Part shown: in pieces, positions 1 to 10,590 of the stretch
Layout of the letters: each line of letters opens with the position of its first letter
How positions within the stretch are numbered: the first letter of the stretch is position 1
NCBI RefSeq assembly: GCF_009711095.1
Contig: NZ_WMJZ01000024.1
Location: 1 to 64,000, forward strand
Direction of reading: 5' to 3'
Length of the DNA: 64,000 nucleotides
Source of the DNA: Intestinirhabdus alba
GTDB lineage: Bacteria; Pseudomonadota; Gammaproteobacteria; Enterobacterales; Enterobacteriaceae
Made by a program: the position numbers and the translations under genes
The notes under the pieces: model-generated
Database searches by the model: none
Told to the model about the DNA's origin: nothing
The model's input: only the letters and a program-made list of their open reading frames with translations

Positions 1-154
1 CAAGAGGTAATTTAAAATAATTTTCCAACTGTCGTTTTTTTCAGCAAAACAGGCAGTAACACGCCATTAAAAAAGCAATTTGTCGCTTAATCGCCGCAGT
101 GACGCCTCGCGATGGCATACTAATTTCGATAAAGCAGATAAAGGATGAGTCTAC
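1..154 (+). promoter_or_regulatory. Upstream region of yieP
   Basis: This stretch is AT-rich and holds no gene that I can see. It must contain the yieP-hsrA promoter, but I cannot pick a convincing -35/-10 pair. An AAGGA ribosome-binding sequence lies at 141-145, nine bases before the ATG at 155. In E. coli an rRNA operon (rrnC) precedes yieP; none of it reaches this window. Confidence 0.4.
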
Positions 155-874
155 ATGCCCTTAAGCGTACAGCAGTTAGCCGCACAGAAGAATATTTCAT
201 GGATTCTGGCAGAAAAACTGGCGCAGCGAATTTTAACCGGTGAATATGCTCCCGGTGAGATCCTGCCCGGTGAAATTGAGCTGGGCGAGCAGTTTGGTGT
301 AAGCCGGACCGCTATAAGAGAAGCCGTAAAAACGCTGACGGCGAAGGGAATGGTTTTGCCCCGCCCTCGCATTGGAACCCGGGTCATGCCGCAGACCAAC
401 TGGAACTTTCTCGATCAGGAGCTGCTCGCCTGGTGGACAACGGAAGATAACTTCTCGCAGGTAATCAACCACTTTCTGGTAATGCGCAACAGCCTTGAGC
501 CGCAGGCATGCAGGCTGGCTGCAGCCAATAGTTCCGCAGAGCAAAAAGCCCATCTCAATACCTTAATGTCAGAGATGATAGCGCTGAAGCACAACTTTAA
601 GCGCGAGCGCTGGATTAAGGTCGATATGGCCTGGCATGAGCATATCTACACAATGAGCGCTAATCCGTTCTTAACGTCCTTTGCCTCATTGTTTCATTCC
701 GTATACCAAACTTACTTTACGTCGATTACCTATAACGATGTGGTGAAACTAGAATTACACCAGGCTATCGTTGACGCTATCGTTCAAAGCGATGGCGATG
801 GCGCATTCAGGGCCTGCCAGAGGTTACTTAACGCCCCTAACGAACAGCCGGATAACGCACGGGATAATAAATGA
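155..874 (+). CDS. yieP: GntR/FadR-family transcriptional regulator YieP
   Basis: A 239-residue DNA-binding regulator, nearly collinear with E. coli YieP (about 230 residues). The N-terminal winged helix-turn-helix covers roughly residues 18-80, with the recognition segment [15 protein letters not shown]. The C-terminal FCD-type ligand domain (about 95-225) includes the HEHIY segment typical of metal or ligand binding in this family. It overlaps hsrA by four bases (ATGA), so the two are translationally coupled, as in E. coli. Its ligand is not evident from sequence. The C-terminus is slightly longer than in E. coli. Confidence 0.93.
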   Translation: MPLSVQQLAAQKNISWILAEKLAQRILTGEYAPGEILPGEIELGEQFGVSRTAIREAVKTLTAKGMVLPRPRIGTRVMPQTNWNFLDQELLAWWTTEDNFSQVINHFLVMRNSLEPQACRLAAANSSAEQKAHLNTLMSEMIALKHNFKRERWIKVDMAWHEHIYTMSANPFLTSFASLFHSVYQTYFTSITYNDVVKLELHQAIVDAIVQSDGDGAFRACQRLLNAPNEQPDNARDNK

Positions 875-2298
875 TTGAAAAAAAAGCGCGTAGCATGGCC
901 GGTTTGCCCTGGATCGCGGCGATGGCTTTCTTTATGCAGGCATTAGACGCCACTATCCTTAACACCGCGCTTCCCGCTATCGCACAAAGCCTGAATCGCT
1001 CTCCTTTGGCGATGCAGTCTGCCATTATCAGCTACTCTCTGACGGTTGCTATGCTGATCCCGGTTAGCGGGTGGCTCGCCGACCGCTTTGGCACTCGCCG
1101 GGTATTTATCATCGCCGTCAGCTTATTTACCCTTGGTTCACTGGCCTGCGCACTTTCCGGTTCGCTTGGCGAGCTGGTTATTTTCAGAATTGTTCAGGGG
1201 ATCGGCGGAGCGATGATGATGCCGGTTGCGCGTCTGGCCTTATTACGCGCCTACCCGCGCAGCGAGCTATTGCCAGTGCTCAATTTTGTGACCATGCCGG
1301 GGCTGGTCGGCCCAATCCTTGGTCCCGTACTGGGAGGTGTGCTGGTCACCTGGGCCAGTTGGCACTGGATTTTCCTGCTTAACATTCCCGTCGGCGTCGC
1401 AGGGATTCTGTACGCGCAAAAATATATGCCGAACTTCACCACCCCACGGCGAAAGTTTGATATGAACGGTTTCTTTCTCTTTGGTCTGAGCCTGGTGCTG
1501 TTTTCCAGCGGTATAGAGCTGTTTAGCGAGAAGCTTGTCGCCGGCTGGATCGCCCTGTGCGTTATCGCCGCCAGCATAGCGCTGTTGATCGCCTATATCC
1601 GCCACGCTCGTCGCCACCCGGCACCGCTGATTTCGCTCTCCCTGTTTAAAAACCGTACTTTTTCGGTGGGTATTTCCGGCAACCTCACCACCCGCCTTGG
1701 AACGGGGTGTGTACCTTTCCTGATGCCGCTGATGCTGCAGGTGGGTTTTGGCTATCCGGCGATGATCGCCGGGTGCATGATGGCACCAACGGCGCTGGGC
1801 TCCATTCTGGCAAAATCGATGGTAACGCGAGTACTGCGCCGTCTGGGATACCGACGCACCCTGTTCGGCGTAACCCTTTTTATTGGCCTCGCCATCGCCC
1901 AGTTTTCGTTACAGTCCCCCGCCATGCCGATTTGGGTATTAATTGTTCCGTTGTTTATTCTGGGAATGGCGATGTCCACGCAGTTCACCGCGATGAATAC
2001 TATTACGCTTGCCGATCTGACCGATGAGAATGCCAGCAGCGGCAACAGCGTGCTGGCGGTGACGCAGCAGCTTTCTATCAGCTTAGGCGTGGCGATCGGT
2101 GCCGCGGTGCTGCATTTCTATGAAGGTTTCAAAGGTGCCAGCACTGTTGAACAGTTCCATTATACCTTTATCACGATGGGGGTGATTACAGCGCTCTCCG
2201 CGCTGGTCTTTATGCTGCTGAGGACCAAAGACGGCCGCAACCTGATCAAGGAACGGCACCGCGCTAAGCCGACCCCCGCGTCATCAGAACGGGAGTAA
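871..2298 (+). CDS. hsrA: MFS drug/proton antiporter HsrA (DHA2 family)
   Basis: A 475-residue inner-membrane protein with about 14 hydrophobic segments, the layout of the DHA2 (14-TM) branch of the major facilitator superfamily. The motif-A segment DRFGTRR follows TM2, and the TM5 antiporter motif region ([10 protein letters not shown]) is present. It matches E. coli HsrA/YieO. The start overlaps the yieP stop by four bases. The 3' end overlaps the convergent rbsR gene by 35 bp (2264-2298), with no room for an ordinary terminator between them. The natural substrate is unknown. Confidence 0.93.
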   Translation: MIEKKARSMAGLPWIAAMAFFMQALDATILNTALPAIAQSLNRSPLAMQSAIISYSLTVAMLIPVSGWLADRFGTRRVFIIAVSLFTLGSLACALSGSLGELVIFRIVQGIGGAMMMPVARLALLRAYPRSELLPVLNFVTMPGLVGPILGPVLGGVLVTWASWHWIFLLNIPVGVAGILYAQKYMPNFTTPRRKFDMNGFFLFGLSLVLFSSGIELFSEKLVAGWIALCVIAASIALLIAYIRHARRHPAPLISLSLFKNRTFSVGISGNLTTRLGTGCVPFLMPLMLQVGFGYPAMIAGCMMAPTALGSILAKSMVTRVLRRLGYRRTLFGVTLFIGLAIAQFSLQSPAMPIWVLIVPLFILGMAMSTQFTAMNTITLADLTDENASSGNSVLAVTQQLSISLGVAIGAAVLHFYEGFKGASTVEQFHYTFITMGVITALSALVFMLLRTKDGRNLIKERHRAKPTPASSERE

Positions 2299-3262
2299 GC
2301 TGCAGCCTCTGCTGCTGCATTGTGGGCTGGGACATTCGGTGTATCAGCACATCAATGGCCAGTTCGCCCAGTTCATCTTTTGGCTGATGAATCGTCGTAA
2401 GCGGCGGCGTCATATAACGCGCCAGTTCGATATCGTCATAGCCAATTACCGCCATATCCTGCGGAATACGCAGCCCTGCCTGATAGAGGGCCTGATAGGC
2501 ACCGACGGCCATCGCATCGTTGCCAGTAAATACGGCCTGTGGACGCAGCGGATGTCTCAGCAGCGTTTGCATAGCGGTAAGGCCGCCGCTGAACTCAAAA
2601 TCGCCGGTAATTTCATACCCTTCAGGGATCGCCAGCCCGCAGCGCGTCATGGCCGCCCGGAAACCTTCCAGGCGCAGCCGCGCCGGCGTTTTATCCAGTG
2701 GCCCGGTAATACAGGCAATACGGGTAAAGCCTTTATCAATAAGATGCTGCGTTGCCAGATCGCCGCCCAGCAGAGAGTTATCCTGAATTAAATCGCTGTC
2801 GCCTTCGCTATCGAAGGGCGACCAGTCCATCATCACCGTGGGAATCGACGGATAGCGCTGCACTATTTCCCGGGAAGGCTGATGCGTTTCGGTACACAGC
2901 AGCAGCAAACCATCCACCCGCTTTTGCATCAGGGTTTCCAGGCTGCGATTCATCCGTTGTTCATCGCCCTCGGTATTGCACAACACCAGGCTATAGCCTC
3001 GCTCAAAGCAGCTACGCTCAACGCCGCGCACCACCTCGGAATAAAAGGGGTTGGTACTGGCGACAATCAGCATACCGATGGTGCGGGTCTGGTTGAGCTT
3101 CAGGCTGCGCGCCAGGGCGGAAGGGGCATAGTTGAGCGTCTTTATCGCCGCCTCAACTTTTTTGACGATCGCCTCGCTGACAAAACGGTCTTTATTAATG
3201 ACGTGGGAAACCGTCGAAGTAGAAACACCCGCCATGCGGGCAACATCCTTCATCGTAGCCAA
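2264..3262 (-). CDS. rbsR: Ribose operon repressor RbsR (LacI family)
   Basis: A 332-residue repressor (E. coli 330). The N-terminal LacI-type helix-turn-helix (residues 2-50: [19 protein letters not shown], then the hinge SALARSL) is followed by a periplasmic-binding-protein-like ribose-sensing core. It is the last gene of the rbsDACBKR operon, three bases after rbsK. It should bind the perfect palindrome at the rbsD promoter (8289-8306) and release it with ribose. The 3' end overlaps hsrA tail to tail. Confidence 0.96.
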   Translation of the reverse strand: MATMKDVARMAGVSTSTVSHVINKDRFVSEAIVKKVEAAIKTLNYAPSALARSLKLNQTRTIGMLIVASTNPFYSEVVRGVERSCFERGYSLVLCNTEGDEQRMNRSLETLMQKRVDGLLLLCTETHQPSREIVQRYPSIPTVMMDWSPFDSEGDSDLIQDNSLLGGDLATQHLIDKGFTRIACITGPLDKTPARLRLEGFRAAMTRCGLAIPEGYEITGDFEFSGGLTAMQTLLRHPLRPQAVFTGNDAMAVGAYQALYQAGLRIPQDMAVIGYDDIELARYMTPPLTTIHQPKDELGELAIDVLIHRMSQPTMQQQRLQLTPVLMTRGSA

Positions 3263-3265
3263 GCG

Positions 3266-4195
3266 TCACCTCTGTTGAGCTAAAAACATCGCGATCTCTT
3301 CGCGCCAGGGGACGGAAGGCTGCGCCCCCTTACGGGTCACCGCTATCGCCGCGGCGGCGTGCGCAAAGCGAATCGCCTCATGTAGCGGCATCGCTTCCAG
3401 TAGCGCGGTAATCAGCGCGCCGTTAAAGGTATCCCCGGCGGCAATCGTATCCACCGCCTCGACGCGAAATCCCGGCACACGGCTCCCTTCGCCACTAACG
3501 CTGGCCCACACGCCCCGGCTGCCTAAGGTAATCAGTACCGTCTGGATGCCCTTATCATGCAGCGCCTGCGCCGCTCTGGCGGCGTCACGATCGTTTTCCA
3601 CCCGGATCCCGGTCAGCTTTTCCGCTTCCGTTTCGTTGGGCGTAATAATGTCCACCAGCCCCAGCAGTTCATCAGATAAGAGACGCGCCGGTGCCGGGTT
3701 GAGCACGACGGTTGTCCGGTTCTGCCGGGCAATTTTCGCCGCCGCCAGCACGCTCTCTGGCGGCGTCTCCAGCTGCATAAGCAGCGCCGAGGCCTGCGCG
3801 ATACGATCGCGCTGGGCCTCTACCCGCGCAGGGGAGAGCGCCGCATTGGCCCCGGCATGTATACCGATAACATTTTCACCATCATCGTTAACGAAAATCA
3901 GCGCCACTCCGGTAGATTCACCGCTGATAACGCTGATGGGCGCGATATCCACATTGTCGTCGTTCAGTTGGCGGCGAATACGCTTGCCGATATCGTCGTC
4001 ACCGGTACAGGCGATAAACGCCACCTTCGCGCCGCTGCGGCCGGCAGCCACCGCCTGATTCGCACCTTTACCGCCAAAGGCCACCTGATAGTGGCTACCC
4101 GTAACGGTTTCGCCCGGGGCCGGAAAGGATTCAAGGTTAAGGATGTGGTCAACATTAATGCTGCCAAGGACGACAAGGTTGCCTGCGCTTTTCAT
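3266..4195 (-). CDS. rbsK: Ribokinase
   Basis: A 309-residue PfkB-family kinase that phosphorylates D-ribose to ribose 5-phosphate in the cytosol. The N-terminal PfkB signature (GGKGANQAVAAGRSG) and the C-terminal signature with the catalytic aspartate (DTIAAGDTFNGA) are both present. The frame stays open upstream to 4360, but the family start is MKSAGNLVVLGS, giving exactly the E. coli length, so I place the start at 4195. The ribosome-binding site is weak (GGAT). It is separated from rbsB by a 264-bp structured gap, which suggests lower expression than the binding protein. Confidence 0.96.
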   Translation of the reverse strand: MKSAGNLVVLGSINVDHILNLESFPAPGETVTGSHYQVAFGGKGANQAVAAGRSGAKVAFIACTGDDDIGKRIRRQLNDDNVDIAPISVISGESTGVALIFVNDDGENVIGIHAGANAALSPARVEAQRDRIAQASALLMQLETPPESVLAAAKIARQNRTTVVLNPAPARLLSDELLGLVDIITPNETEAEKLTGIRVENDRDAARAAQALHDKGIQTVLITLGSRGVWASVSGEGSRVPGFRVEAVDTIAAGDTFNGALITALLEAMPLHEAIRFAHAAAAIAVTRKGAQPSVPWREEIAMFLAQQR

Positions 4196-4459
4196 ATTCA
4201 GAGATATCCATCTGTAACGCCACCGAAACGAGCCGCTGGCGTAAACCCTGCTTGTTTTCCATTGCCCCACAGGCGGCCTGCGGCCGCCTGAGACTGATGA
4301 CAAACCCCAGGCCGAACTCGTTCGGCCATAATCACCACAAAAATAAACAAGGAAAATCAATTCATTGATTTTCGGCTGCTAACCACAAAGAGGGGAAAAC
4401 CACGTTTTTTCCCTCTTTGTCAGCAATCTGAGGCGGCCCGCGGCCGCCTGAATTGCAGC
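4196..4459 (-). promoter_or_regulatory. Structured rbsB-rbsK intercistronic region
   Basis: The gap holds three inverted repeats. Two are near-identical 19-bp palindromes at 4271-4289 and 4431-4449, differing at one base (AGGCGGCCTGCGGCCGCCT and AGGCGGCCCGCGGCCGCCT). Between them a long hairpin runs over about 4384-4420 (arms ACAAAGAGGG and CCCTCTTTGT). On the transcribed strand these would block 3' exonucleases and partly stop transcription, protecting rbsB mRNA and lowering rbsKR. That role is inferred from the position after a binding-protein gene. Confidence 0.6.
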
Positions 4460-5350
4460 TTACTGCTTAACAACCAGCTTCAGATCGACCGGATAAGTCG
4501 TCTGCACCTGCTCACCTTTCAGCACTTTATCCGCCGTTTCGACGCCTTTCGCACCAATCTGATCCGGCAGTTGGGCAACTGTTGCCGCCAGCTTGCCGCT
4601 GTTTACCGCTTTCTCGCCATCGGGCGTACCGTCAAACCCCACCACCATCACATCGGATTTCCCGGCGGTCTGTAGCGCCCGCAGCGCGCCCAGCGCCATT
4701 TCATCGTTCTGGGCGAAGACCGCCTGCACGTCAGGATGCGCGGTCAGCAGGTTCTGCATAACGTTCAGCCCTCTGGTGCGATCGAAATCGGCCGGCTGGC
4801 TGGCAAGCACGTTAAATTTATGCGCCGCGACGGCCTGTCGGAAGCCTTCACCGCGTTCACGCGCCGCGGAGGTTCCGGCAATGCCCTGCAGCTCAATAAC
4901 CTTCGCGCCTTCACCCACCTGCTTAGCGATATAGTCGCCGGCGATTTTACCGCCCAGCACGTTGTCAGATGCGATATGGCTTACCACTTCGCCTTTCGAG
5001 GCGTGACGGTCCAGGGTAATTACCGGAATTTTGGCCTGGTTGGCCATTTTCACGGCGTTCCCCACCGCATCGGAATCCGTCGGGTTAATTAGCAGAATCT
5101 TCGTACCGCGCACAGTTAAATCCTGAACGTTCGCCAGCTCTTTTGCCGGGTTATTCTGAGAATCGAGCACCACCAGGCTGTAGCCCAGCTTGTCCGCCTC
5201 TTTCTGCGCCCCCTCCTTCAGGGAAACAAAAAAAGGATTATTGAGGGTGGAGACCACCAGCGCAATGGTGTCTTTTGCCATCGCATTCGCGCTTACGGTG
5301 GCGCTCAGGGCAACGGCGGAAATCAGGGTAGCCAGTTTTTTCATGTTCAT
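4460..5350 (-). CDS. rbsB: Ribose ABC transporter periplasmic binding protein
   Basis: A 296-residue protein almost collinear with E. coli RbsB. A Sec signal peptide (MNMKKLATL...ANAMA, cleaved before KDTIAL at about residue 26) is followed by the two-lobed type-I periplasmic binding fold. It binds D-ribose in the periplasm and delivers it to RbsC/RbsA; the same protein docks with the Trg chemoreceptor in E. coli. It lies 23 bp after rbsC. The strong intercistronic hairpins downstream probably favour its expression over rbsK. Confidence 0.97.
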   Translation of the reverse strand: MNMKKLATLISAVALSATVSANAMAKDTIALVVSTLNNPFFVSLKEGAQKEADKLGYSLVVLDSQNNPAKELANVQDLTVRGTKILLINPTDSDAVGNAVKMANQAKIPVITLDRHASKGEVVSHIASDNVLGGKIAGDYIAKQVGEGAKVIELQGIAGTSAARERGEGFRQAVAAHKFNVLASQPADFDRTRGLNVMQNLLTAHPDVQAVFAQNDEMALGALRALQTAGKSDVMVVGFDGTPDGEKAVNSGKLAATVAQLPDQIGAKGVETADKVLKGEQVQTTYPVDLKLVVKQ

Positions 5351-5373
5351 TTTCAGATGTCCTGTAGTCGTTA

Positions 5374-6339
5374 TTACTGCTTCTTGTTGTCTACCAGCAC
5401 CGCCAACAAAATCACCACCGCCTTGACGATCATCTGGTAATAGGAGGAAACGCCCAGCAAATTCAGGCCGTTATTGAGGAAACCAAGAATCAATGCACCG
5501 ATCAGGGTTCCGATAATCCGCCCTTTGCCGCCCGCAAGACTAGTGCCACCCAGCACCACCGCCGCAATAGCGTCCAGCTCATAGCCGGTGCCGGCGGTTG
5601 GCTGTGCGGAGGAGAGACGCGCCACCTCGATAATCCCGGCCAGCGAGGCCAGCAGGCCGCAGAGCGCGTAGACGATAATTTTGATCTTATTAACGCTGAT
5701 GCCGGACAGGCGCGTGGCTGCTTCATTACCGCCCAGCGCATAAATATAGCGTCCCAGTCGGGTGTGGTGCAGCATGTACCACGCCACCAGGAAAACAATG
5801 CCCATCAGCCATACGGGAGTCGGCATCCCCAGCGGGCGGCCAATGCCGAACCAGCCGAACAGATCGGCGTTATCGCTAAAGCCGGTATTTATCGGGCTGC
5901 CGTTGGTATAGACCATGGTGACGCCGCGTAGCAGCAGCATCATCACCAGGGTGGCGATAAACGCCTGCACCCGGCCCTTCGCCACGATAACGCCGGTGAC
6001 GGCACCTACGGCAGCTCCCAGCGCCAGCGCTGCCGCAACGGCCACCAGCGCGTTGACCTCAATCCCGACGATTGAGGCGGCAACCGCGCCGGTGAGCGCC
6101 AGCAAGGAACCGACGGACAGATCGATACCCGAAGTCAGAATCACCAGCGTCATTCCGACCGCCATAATGGCGTTTACCGAGGTTTGCTGGAGAATATTGA
6201 ACAGGTTATTGACGGTAAAAAAGTTGGGGCTTAGCGTAGAGACAATCGCGATCAGCACCAGCAGGGCGATAAGCGACTTCTGCTCCATCAGCCACGCTTT
6301 TGTGAAATAACGGCGACCAGAAACGGCCTGAGTAGTCAT
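5374..6339 (-). CDS. rbsC: Ribose ABC transporter permease
   Basis: A 321-residue inner-membrane permease of the BPD_transp_2 family, the same length as E. coli RbsC. About ten hydrophobic segments are visible. The conserved segment [17 protein letters not shown] lies near residues 60-78, and the cytoplasmic ATPase-contact loop is around [16 protein letters not shown]. It forms the ribose channel with RbsA. It is four bases downstream of rbsA, so it is translated from the same message. Confidence 0.97.
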   Translation of the reverse strand: MTTQAVSGRRYFTKAWLMEQKSLIALLVLIAIVSTLSPNFFTVNNLFNILQQTSVNAIMAVGMTLVILTSGIDLSVGSLLALTGAVAASIVGIEVNALVAVAAALALGAAVGAVTGVIVAKGRVQAFIATLVMMLLLRGVTMVYTNGSPINTGFSDNADLFGWFGIGRPLGMPTPVWLMGIVFLVAWYMLHHTRLGRYIYALGGNEAATRLSGISVNKIKIIVYALCGLLASLAGIIEVARLSSAQPTAGTGYELDAIAAVVLGGTSLAGGKGRIIGTLIGALILGFLNNGLNLLGVSSYYQMIVKAVVILLAVLVDNKKQ

Positions 6340-6343
6340 CTTT

Positions 6344-7849
6344 TTACTCCTGATTCACGCGATTAAGCTTGCCCACGGCGGCAGCCATTAATACTTCCTG
6401 AGTGGCCTGCTCGCGAGTAAATTCGCAGCCGGAATGCCCCTCATGCATGACGATAATACGGTCGCTCATGCCTAACACTTCCGGCATCTCCGAGGAGACC
6501 AGAATGATGCTCAGGCCTTCGGCCTTGAACTGGTTAATTAACTGATAAATCTCTTTTTTGGCCCCGACGTCCACACCGCGGGTCGGCTCATCGAGGATCA
6601 GCACCTTCGGGCGGGTCATCAGGCCGCGGGCGATAGCCACCTTCTGCTGGTTACCGCCGGAAAGCAGGCCGATTGCCTGCTCCATCGACGGGGTTTTGAC
6701 GTTGAACAAGCGGATAAAATCGCTGACCGCCTGCTGCTCATCTTTATGTTTCAGGCCGCCGCCGGTGCGGCTGAAGTAGCGCAGCGCGGTCAGCGACATA
6801 TTCTCTTTAACCGACATGCCGAGCACCAGGCCGTCACGCTTACGGTCTTCTGAGATATAGACGATGCCGTTGGCTAAACCCTCCTGCGGCGAGCGCGCCA
6901 CTACCTCATGCCCGTCGAGAGAGACACGTCCGCCGGTACGCGGCAGCGCGCCGTACAGCACCTTCATCAGCTCGGTGCGCCCGGCCCCCATCAGGCCAGA
7001 AACGCCCAGAATTTCACCGCTGCGCAGGGTAAATGAGACATTATTCACCCCCGGCCCGCTCAGGTTCTCGACCTTCAGGCGCACCTCGCCCGGCGCTTTA
7101 TCCAGGTGCGGGTACTGATCTTCAAGCTTACGCCCGACCATCATTTCGATAAGTGTATCTTCGGTCAGCGAAGCGACTTCGCGCTCGGCGATAAACTGCC
7201 CGTCGCGGAACACGGTCACGTCGTCGCAAATCTCGAAAATCTCTTTCATCCGGTGGGATATATAGACAATGCCGCGCCCCTGCGACGTCAGCTCGCGGAT
7301 CGCGCGAAACAGGGATTCCGTTTCGGTATCGGTCAGCGCGTCCGTCGGCTCGTCCATAATGATGACCTTCGATTCAAAGCTCAGCACCCTGGCGATTTCC
7401 ACCATCTGCTGATCGCCTATCGACAATTCACCGACCAGGCGATCGCTTTTAAAGCGCAGATTGAGTTTGGCTAACAGAAGATCGGCTTCGGCATACATCT
7501 TCTTCCAGTCGATTTTACCGAAGCGATTAACAAACTCGCGACCGAGAAAAATATTTTCGGCGATGGAGAGCTGCGGGATCAGGTTCAGCTCCTGGTGAAT
7601 AATGCCGATCCCGGCTTCCTGAGAGGATTTTGGCCCGTTAAAGGTGGTCTCCCGCCCCAGCCACAGCAGCGAACCGGCATCGCGGGTATAGATGCCGGTC
7701 AGCACCTTCATCATGGTGGATTTACCCGCGCCGTTCTCACCCACCAGCGCCATCACGCGGCCGGGGTAAACGTTCAGCGCAGCGCCGGAGAGCGCTTTTA
7801 CGCCAGGGAAGGCTTTATCGATCCCTTTGAGCTGTAGTAATGCGTCCAT
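6344..7849 (-). CDS. rbsA: Ribose ABC transporter ATP-binding protein
   Basis: A 501-residue fused double ATPase. The first nucleotide-binding half has an intact Walker A (GENGAGKST) and Walker B ([11 protein letters not shown]). The second half has a degenerate Walker A (GLMGAGRTE) but an intact signature (LSGGNQQK) and LILDEPTRG. This asymmetry is usual for sugar importers of this class. The frame is open to 7894, but [14 protein letters not shown] is the family start, so I use 7849. It lies seven bases after rbsD. Confidence 0.97.
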   Translation of the reverse strand: MDALLQLKGIDKAFPGVKALSGAALNVYPGRVMALVGENGAGKSTMMKVLTGIYTRDAGSLLWLGRETTFNGPKSSQEAGIGIIHQELNLIPQLSIAENIFLGREFVNRFGKIDWKKMYAEADLLLAKLNLRFKSDRLVGELSIGDQQMVEIARVLSFESKVIIMDEPTDALTDTETESLFRAIRELTSQGRGIVYISHRMKEIFEICDDVTVFRDGQFIAEREVASLTEDTLIEMMVGRKLEDQYPHLDKAPGEVRLKVENLSGPGVNNVSFTLRSGEILGVSGLMGAGRTELMKVLYGALPRTGGRVSLDGHEVVARSPQEGLANGIVYISEDRKRDGLVLGMSVKENMSLTALRYFSRTGGGLKHKDEQQAVSDFIRLFNVKTPSMEQAIGLLSGGNQQKVAIARGLMTRPKVLILDEPTRGVDVGAKKEIYQLINQFKAEGLSIILVSSEMPEVLGMSDRIIVMHEGHSGCEFTREQATQEVLMAAAVGKLNRVNQE

Positions 7850-7856
7850 GTCGGCC

Positions 7857-8276
7857 TCAGAAAGTAACGCCGGCACAGAGAATAATATTCGCATACGGCG
7901 AACACTCTCCGCTGCGAATTACCGCCTGGCTGTCTGCGGTTTGCTGTTTGAACTGTTGGTGGGAAACATATGAAATCTCAATGGTGTTTCCCTGGCGTTG
8001 CTCCAGCAGCGCAAGGTAGTCAAGCAGCGCGGCGTGGAGCCGGGGATTATGCTGTTTTATCTCCTGAGCCAGAATGGCGGCCTCAACCTGCATCTCCTGG
8101 GTCACCACCTCCACAACCTGCATAAAAGAGGGGATGCCCTGGGTTAATGCCATATCGATCCGTGACGTGCCGTTCGGGACGGGTAAACCGGCATCGCACA
8201 CCACCAGCGTATCGGTATGCCCCAGCCGGGAGATAATCGATGAGATTTCAGAATTGAGTACCGTGCCTTTCTTCAT
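7857..8276 (-). CDS. rbsD: D-ribose pyranase
   Basis: A 139-residue cytosolic enzyme that interconverts the beta-pyranose and beta-furanose forms of ribose, supplying the form used by ribokinase. It starts at [12 protein letters not shown], the family start, with a GGGGA ribosome-binding sequence six bases upstream; an in-frame ATG four codons earlier overlaps that site and is unlikely. The C-terminal motif [13 protein letters not shown] is conserved. It is the first gene of the rbs operon, directly behind its operator. Confidence 0.96.
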   Translation of the reverse strand: MKKGTVLNSEISSIISRLGHTDTLVVCDAGLPVPNGTSRIDMALTQGIPSFMQVVEVVTQEMQVEAAILAQEIKQHNPRLHAALLDYLALLEQRQGNTIEISYVSHQQFKQQTADSQAVIRSGECSPYANIILCAGVTF

Positions 8277-8288
8277 TTTATTCCCCAT

Positions 8289-8306
8289 CAGCGAAACGTT
8301 TCGCTG
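8289..8306. promoter_or_regulatory. RbsR operator O1 at the rbs transcription start
   Basis: This is a perfect 18-bp palindrome, CAGCGAAACGTTTCGCTG, of the LacI/PurR/RbsR type. It lies 13 bp upstream of the rbsD start codon and covers about +1 to +18 if the -10 hexamer TAGACT (minus strand, 8313-8318) is used. It is the expected site at which RbsR blocks transcription. Confidence 0.88.
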
Positions 8307-8312
8307 GCGGCG

Positions 8313-8390
8313 AGTCTACGCCGATTCGCGCGCAGAAAACTATCGCGATATGGCAAAAATGTGATCGCTATCGAAACGTTTCGCTTGCGA
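8313..8390 (-). promoter_or_regulatory. rbs promoter with CRP site and second RbsR-like operator
   Basis: A -10 hexamer TAGACT (minus strand, 8318 to 8313) has no good -35, which fits activator dependence. A CRP-like site TGTGATCGCTATCGAA lies at 8360-8375, centred at about -61.5 from the predicted start, the class I distance. Overlapping it is a second palindrome, CGAAACGTTTCG (8372-8383), with the same core as O1 and centred 80 bp from it. Binding of RbsR here would occlude CRP or allow looping; that is inference. Confidence 0.65.
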
Positions 8391-8409
8391 AGATGCAAAA
8401 AATGAAGTG

Positions 8410-8452
8410 GCAGACGGTAACCCGGCGGGCGGACGCCGCCGGGCAGACGGTT
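8410..8452. repeat. GC-rich hairpin downstream of kup, flanked by direct repeats
   Basis: CCCGGCGG (8421-8428) pairs with CCGCCGGG (8436-8443) around a 7-base loop, flanked by the direct repeat CAGACGGT. It lies just beyond the kup stop. No T-run follows on the transcribed strand, so it looks more like a REP-type mRNA stabiliser than an intrinsic terminator. It sits between the kup stop and the rbs promoter. Confidence 0.5.
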
Positions 8453-10319
8453 ATATCTCGACCTGGGTGCCCAGCTCGATAACCCGGTTCGGCGGGATCT
8501 CAAACTGATCGGGAGCCCGCAGAGCGTTACGCTGCAGCAGCAGATAGAGCTTGCCGCGCAGGCGCAGATACCACGGTCGTTTGCCAAGGATCAGCGACTC
8601 GTGCGACATAAAGAAGGACGTTTCCATCATCCGGCAGCTTAGCCCTTCCAGGCCACAGCGATGAAATACCTCTTCAACGTTCGGCGTTTCGCGCCAGCCG
8701 TAGCTGGCCACCACCCGCCAGAAAGTAGGCGACAGCCGCTCAATCTGCACCCGACGAACGTTATGCACGTACGGCGCATCTTCGGTGCGCAGGGTCAGCA
8801 GGATCACCCGCTCGTGCAGCACCTTGTTGTGCTTAAGGTTATGCAGCAGTGCGAACGGGATAACGTTCAGCGCGCGGGACAGGTAAACCGCCGTCCCCGG
8901 CACGCGAACCGGCGGCGATTTCTCCAGCGAGACGATCATCGCCTCCAGCGAATTTCCATGCTCATGCATACGTCGCAGCAGGCGAAAGCGTTCACTCTTC
9001 CAGGTGGTCATAATAATGAACATCACGATACCCAGAGAGAGCGGCAGCCAGCCGCCCGACAGCAGTTTATCGAGATTTGCCGAGAACAGCGGAATATCAA
9101 TGCACAGCAAAGCTACCAGGATCAACGCCACTAAATATTTATTCCAGCGCCAGTTTTTACGCGCCACGGTGGTGGCCAGAATGGTGGTCAGCACCATCGT
9201 ACCGGTTACCGCGATACCGTACGCCGCGGCCAGATTACTGGAGTGTTCGAAGCTGACGATCACCACCACCACCGCGCAATAGAGCAGCCAGTTCACAAAG
9301 GGAATGTAGATCTGCCCCGACTCCATTTCAGAGGTGTGGATAATGCGCATTGGCGAAAGATAGCCCAGCCGAACGGCCTGGCGGGTCAGCGAAAAGACCC
9401 CGGAAATCACCGCCTGGGAGGCGATGACCGTCGCCAGCGCGGCGATAATCAGCAGCGGAATAAGCGCCCACTCCGGGGCCAGCAGGAAGAACGGGTTTTT
9501 AATCGCCTCCGGATGCTTTAACAGCAGCGCCCCCTGACCGAAGTAGTTAAGCACCAGCGACGGCAGCACCACCGTAAACCACGCCAGCCGAATAGGCAGC
9601 TTGCCGAAGTGCCCCATATCGGCATACAGCGCCTCAACGCCGGTAATCGACAGCACTACCGCGCCAAGCGCAATAAAGGAGACGGTTTTATACTCCAGGA
9701 AGAAATGGATCGCCCACTGCGGATTCAGCGCCTGCAGCACCTCCGGGTTGCCAATAATGCTGCGCAGGCCGAGCACAGCCAGAATCAGGAACCACGTCAG
9801 CATAATCGGCGCAAAGAGCTTGCCGACCATCCCGGTGCCGTGCTTCTGAATCATAAACAGCAGCGTCAGGACAATAATAGAGAGTGGGACTATCCAAGTA
9901 TCCAGCTGCGGGGCGACGATCTCCAGACCTTCGATGGCAGACATCACCGAAATCGCCGGCGTGATCACCACTTCCCCATAAAAGAAGCTGCCGCCGATAA
10001 GGCCCATGATCACCAGCGCGGAGGTAGCTCTGGCAGACGTATTACGACCGGCCAGCGACATCAGCGTCAGTATCCCCCCTTCGCCGGCGTTATCCGCGCG
10101 CATCACGAAGGTAAGATATTTAATGGAGACCACAAAGATAAGCAGCCAGAAGATTAGCGACAGAAAGCCAAATACGGCGTCCCGTTCAACGCCAAAACCA
10201 AACTGACCGGACAAACATTCACGGAGCGTATAAAGTGGGCTGGTGCCAATATCACCATAGACAACCCCAATAGCCGCGAGGGTAACCGCAGACAATGATT
10301 GCTTATTATCAGTGCTCAT
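8451..10319 (-). CDS. kup: Low-affinity potassium uptake protein Kup (TrkD)
   Basis: A 622-residue protein, the same length as E. coli Kup. A hydrophobic N-terminal two-thirds of about 12 transmembrane segments precedes a cytosolic C-terminal domain (about residues 450-622). Conserved family segments [17 protein letters not shown] (near residue 20) and [10 protein letters not shown] are present. It mediates constitutive K+ (and Cs+) uptake with protons. It reads away from ravA, and its 5' leader contains a conspicuous inverted repeat. Confidence 0.97.
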   Translation of the reverse strand: MSTDNKQSLSAVTLAAIGVVYGDIGTSPLYTLRECLSGQFGFGVERDAVFGFLSLIFWLLIFVVSIKYLTFVMRADNAGEGGILTLMSLAGRNTSARATSALVIMGLIGGSFFYGEVVITPAISVMSAIEGLEIVAPQLDTWIVPLSIIVLTLLFMIQKHGTGMVGKLFAPIMLTWFLILAVLGLRSIIGNPEVLQALNPQWAIHFFLEYKTVSFIALGAVVLSITGVEALYADMGHFGKLPIRLAWFTVVLPSLVLNYFGQGALLLKHPEAIKNPFFLLAPEWALIPLLIIAALATVIASQAVISGVFSLTRQAVRLGYLSPMRIIHTSEMESGQIYIPFVNWLLYCAVVVVIVSFEHSSNLAAAYGIAVTGTMVLTTILATTVARKNWRWNKYLVALILVALLCIDIPLFSANLDKLLSGGWLPLSLGIVMFIIMTTWKSERFRLLRRMHEHGNSLEAMIVSLEKSPPVRVPGTAVYLSRALNVIPFALLHNLKHNKVLHERVILLTLRTEDAPYVHNVRRVQIERLSPTFWRVVASYGWRETPNVEEVFHRCGLEGLSCRMMETSFFMSHESLILGKRPWYLRLRGKLYLLLQRNALRAPDQFEIPPNRVIELGTQVEI

Positions 10320-10351
10320 AGACTCATCTTTCGTTTATACACATTACGCTT

Positions 10352-10417
10352 CAGGCTGCCTCCCCGCTGGCGTAGCTCGTTATCCGGCACTCCGTTATCG
10401 GCCTCTGAGGCAACCTG
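10352..10417 (-). promoter_or_regulatory. Large stem-loop in the kup 5' leader
   Basis: CAGGCTGCCTC (10352-10362) and GAGGCAACCTG (10407-10417) form an 11-bp stem (one G-U pair in RNA) enclosing 44 bases, ending 32 bases before the kup start. The loop contains two imperfect copies of a GGATAACGAGC-like sequence. It could be an RNA control element or a processing site. I do not recognise it as a named riboswitch. Confidence 0.4.
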
Positions 10418-10590
10418 AACGTTTTTTGTGTATAGATATGAAATGTGTGCGTCGTCCCTTGGCCCACAAAAAAGCGCACAGTATGCACGATTAATCGTAA
10501 AATCGTACCCCTAATCGTGGCCAGATTAACCCGACCCGATGATAAATAAACGGCCCTTTAGTCTGTTAAGGCCAGGAAGATGAAAGGTTA

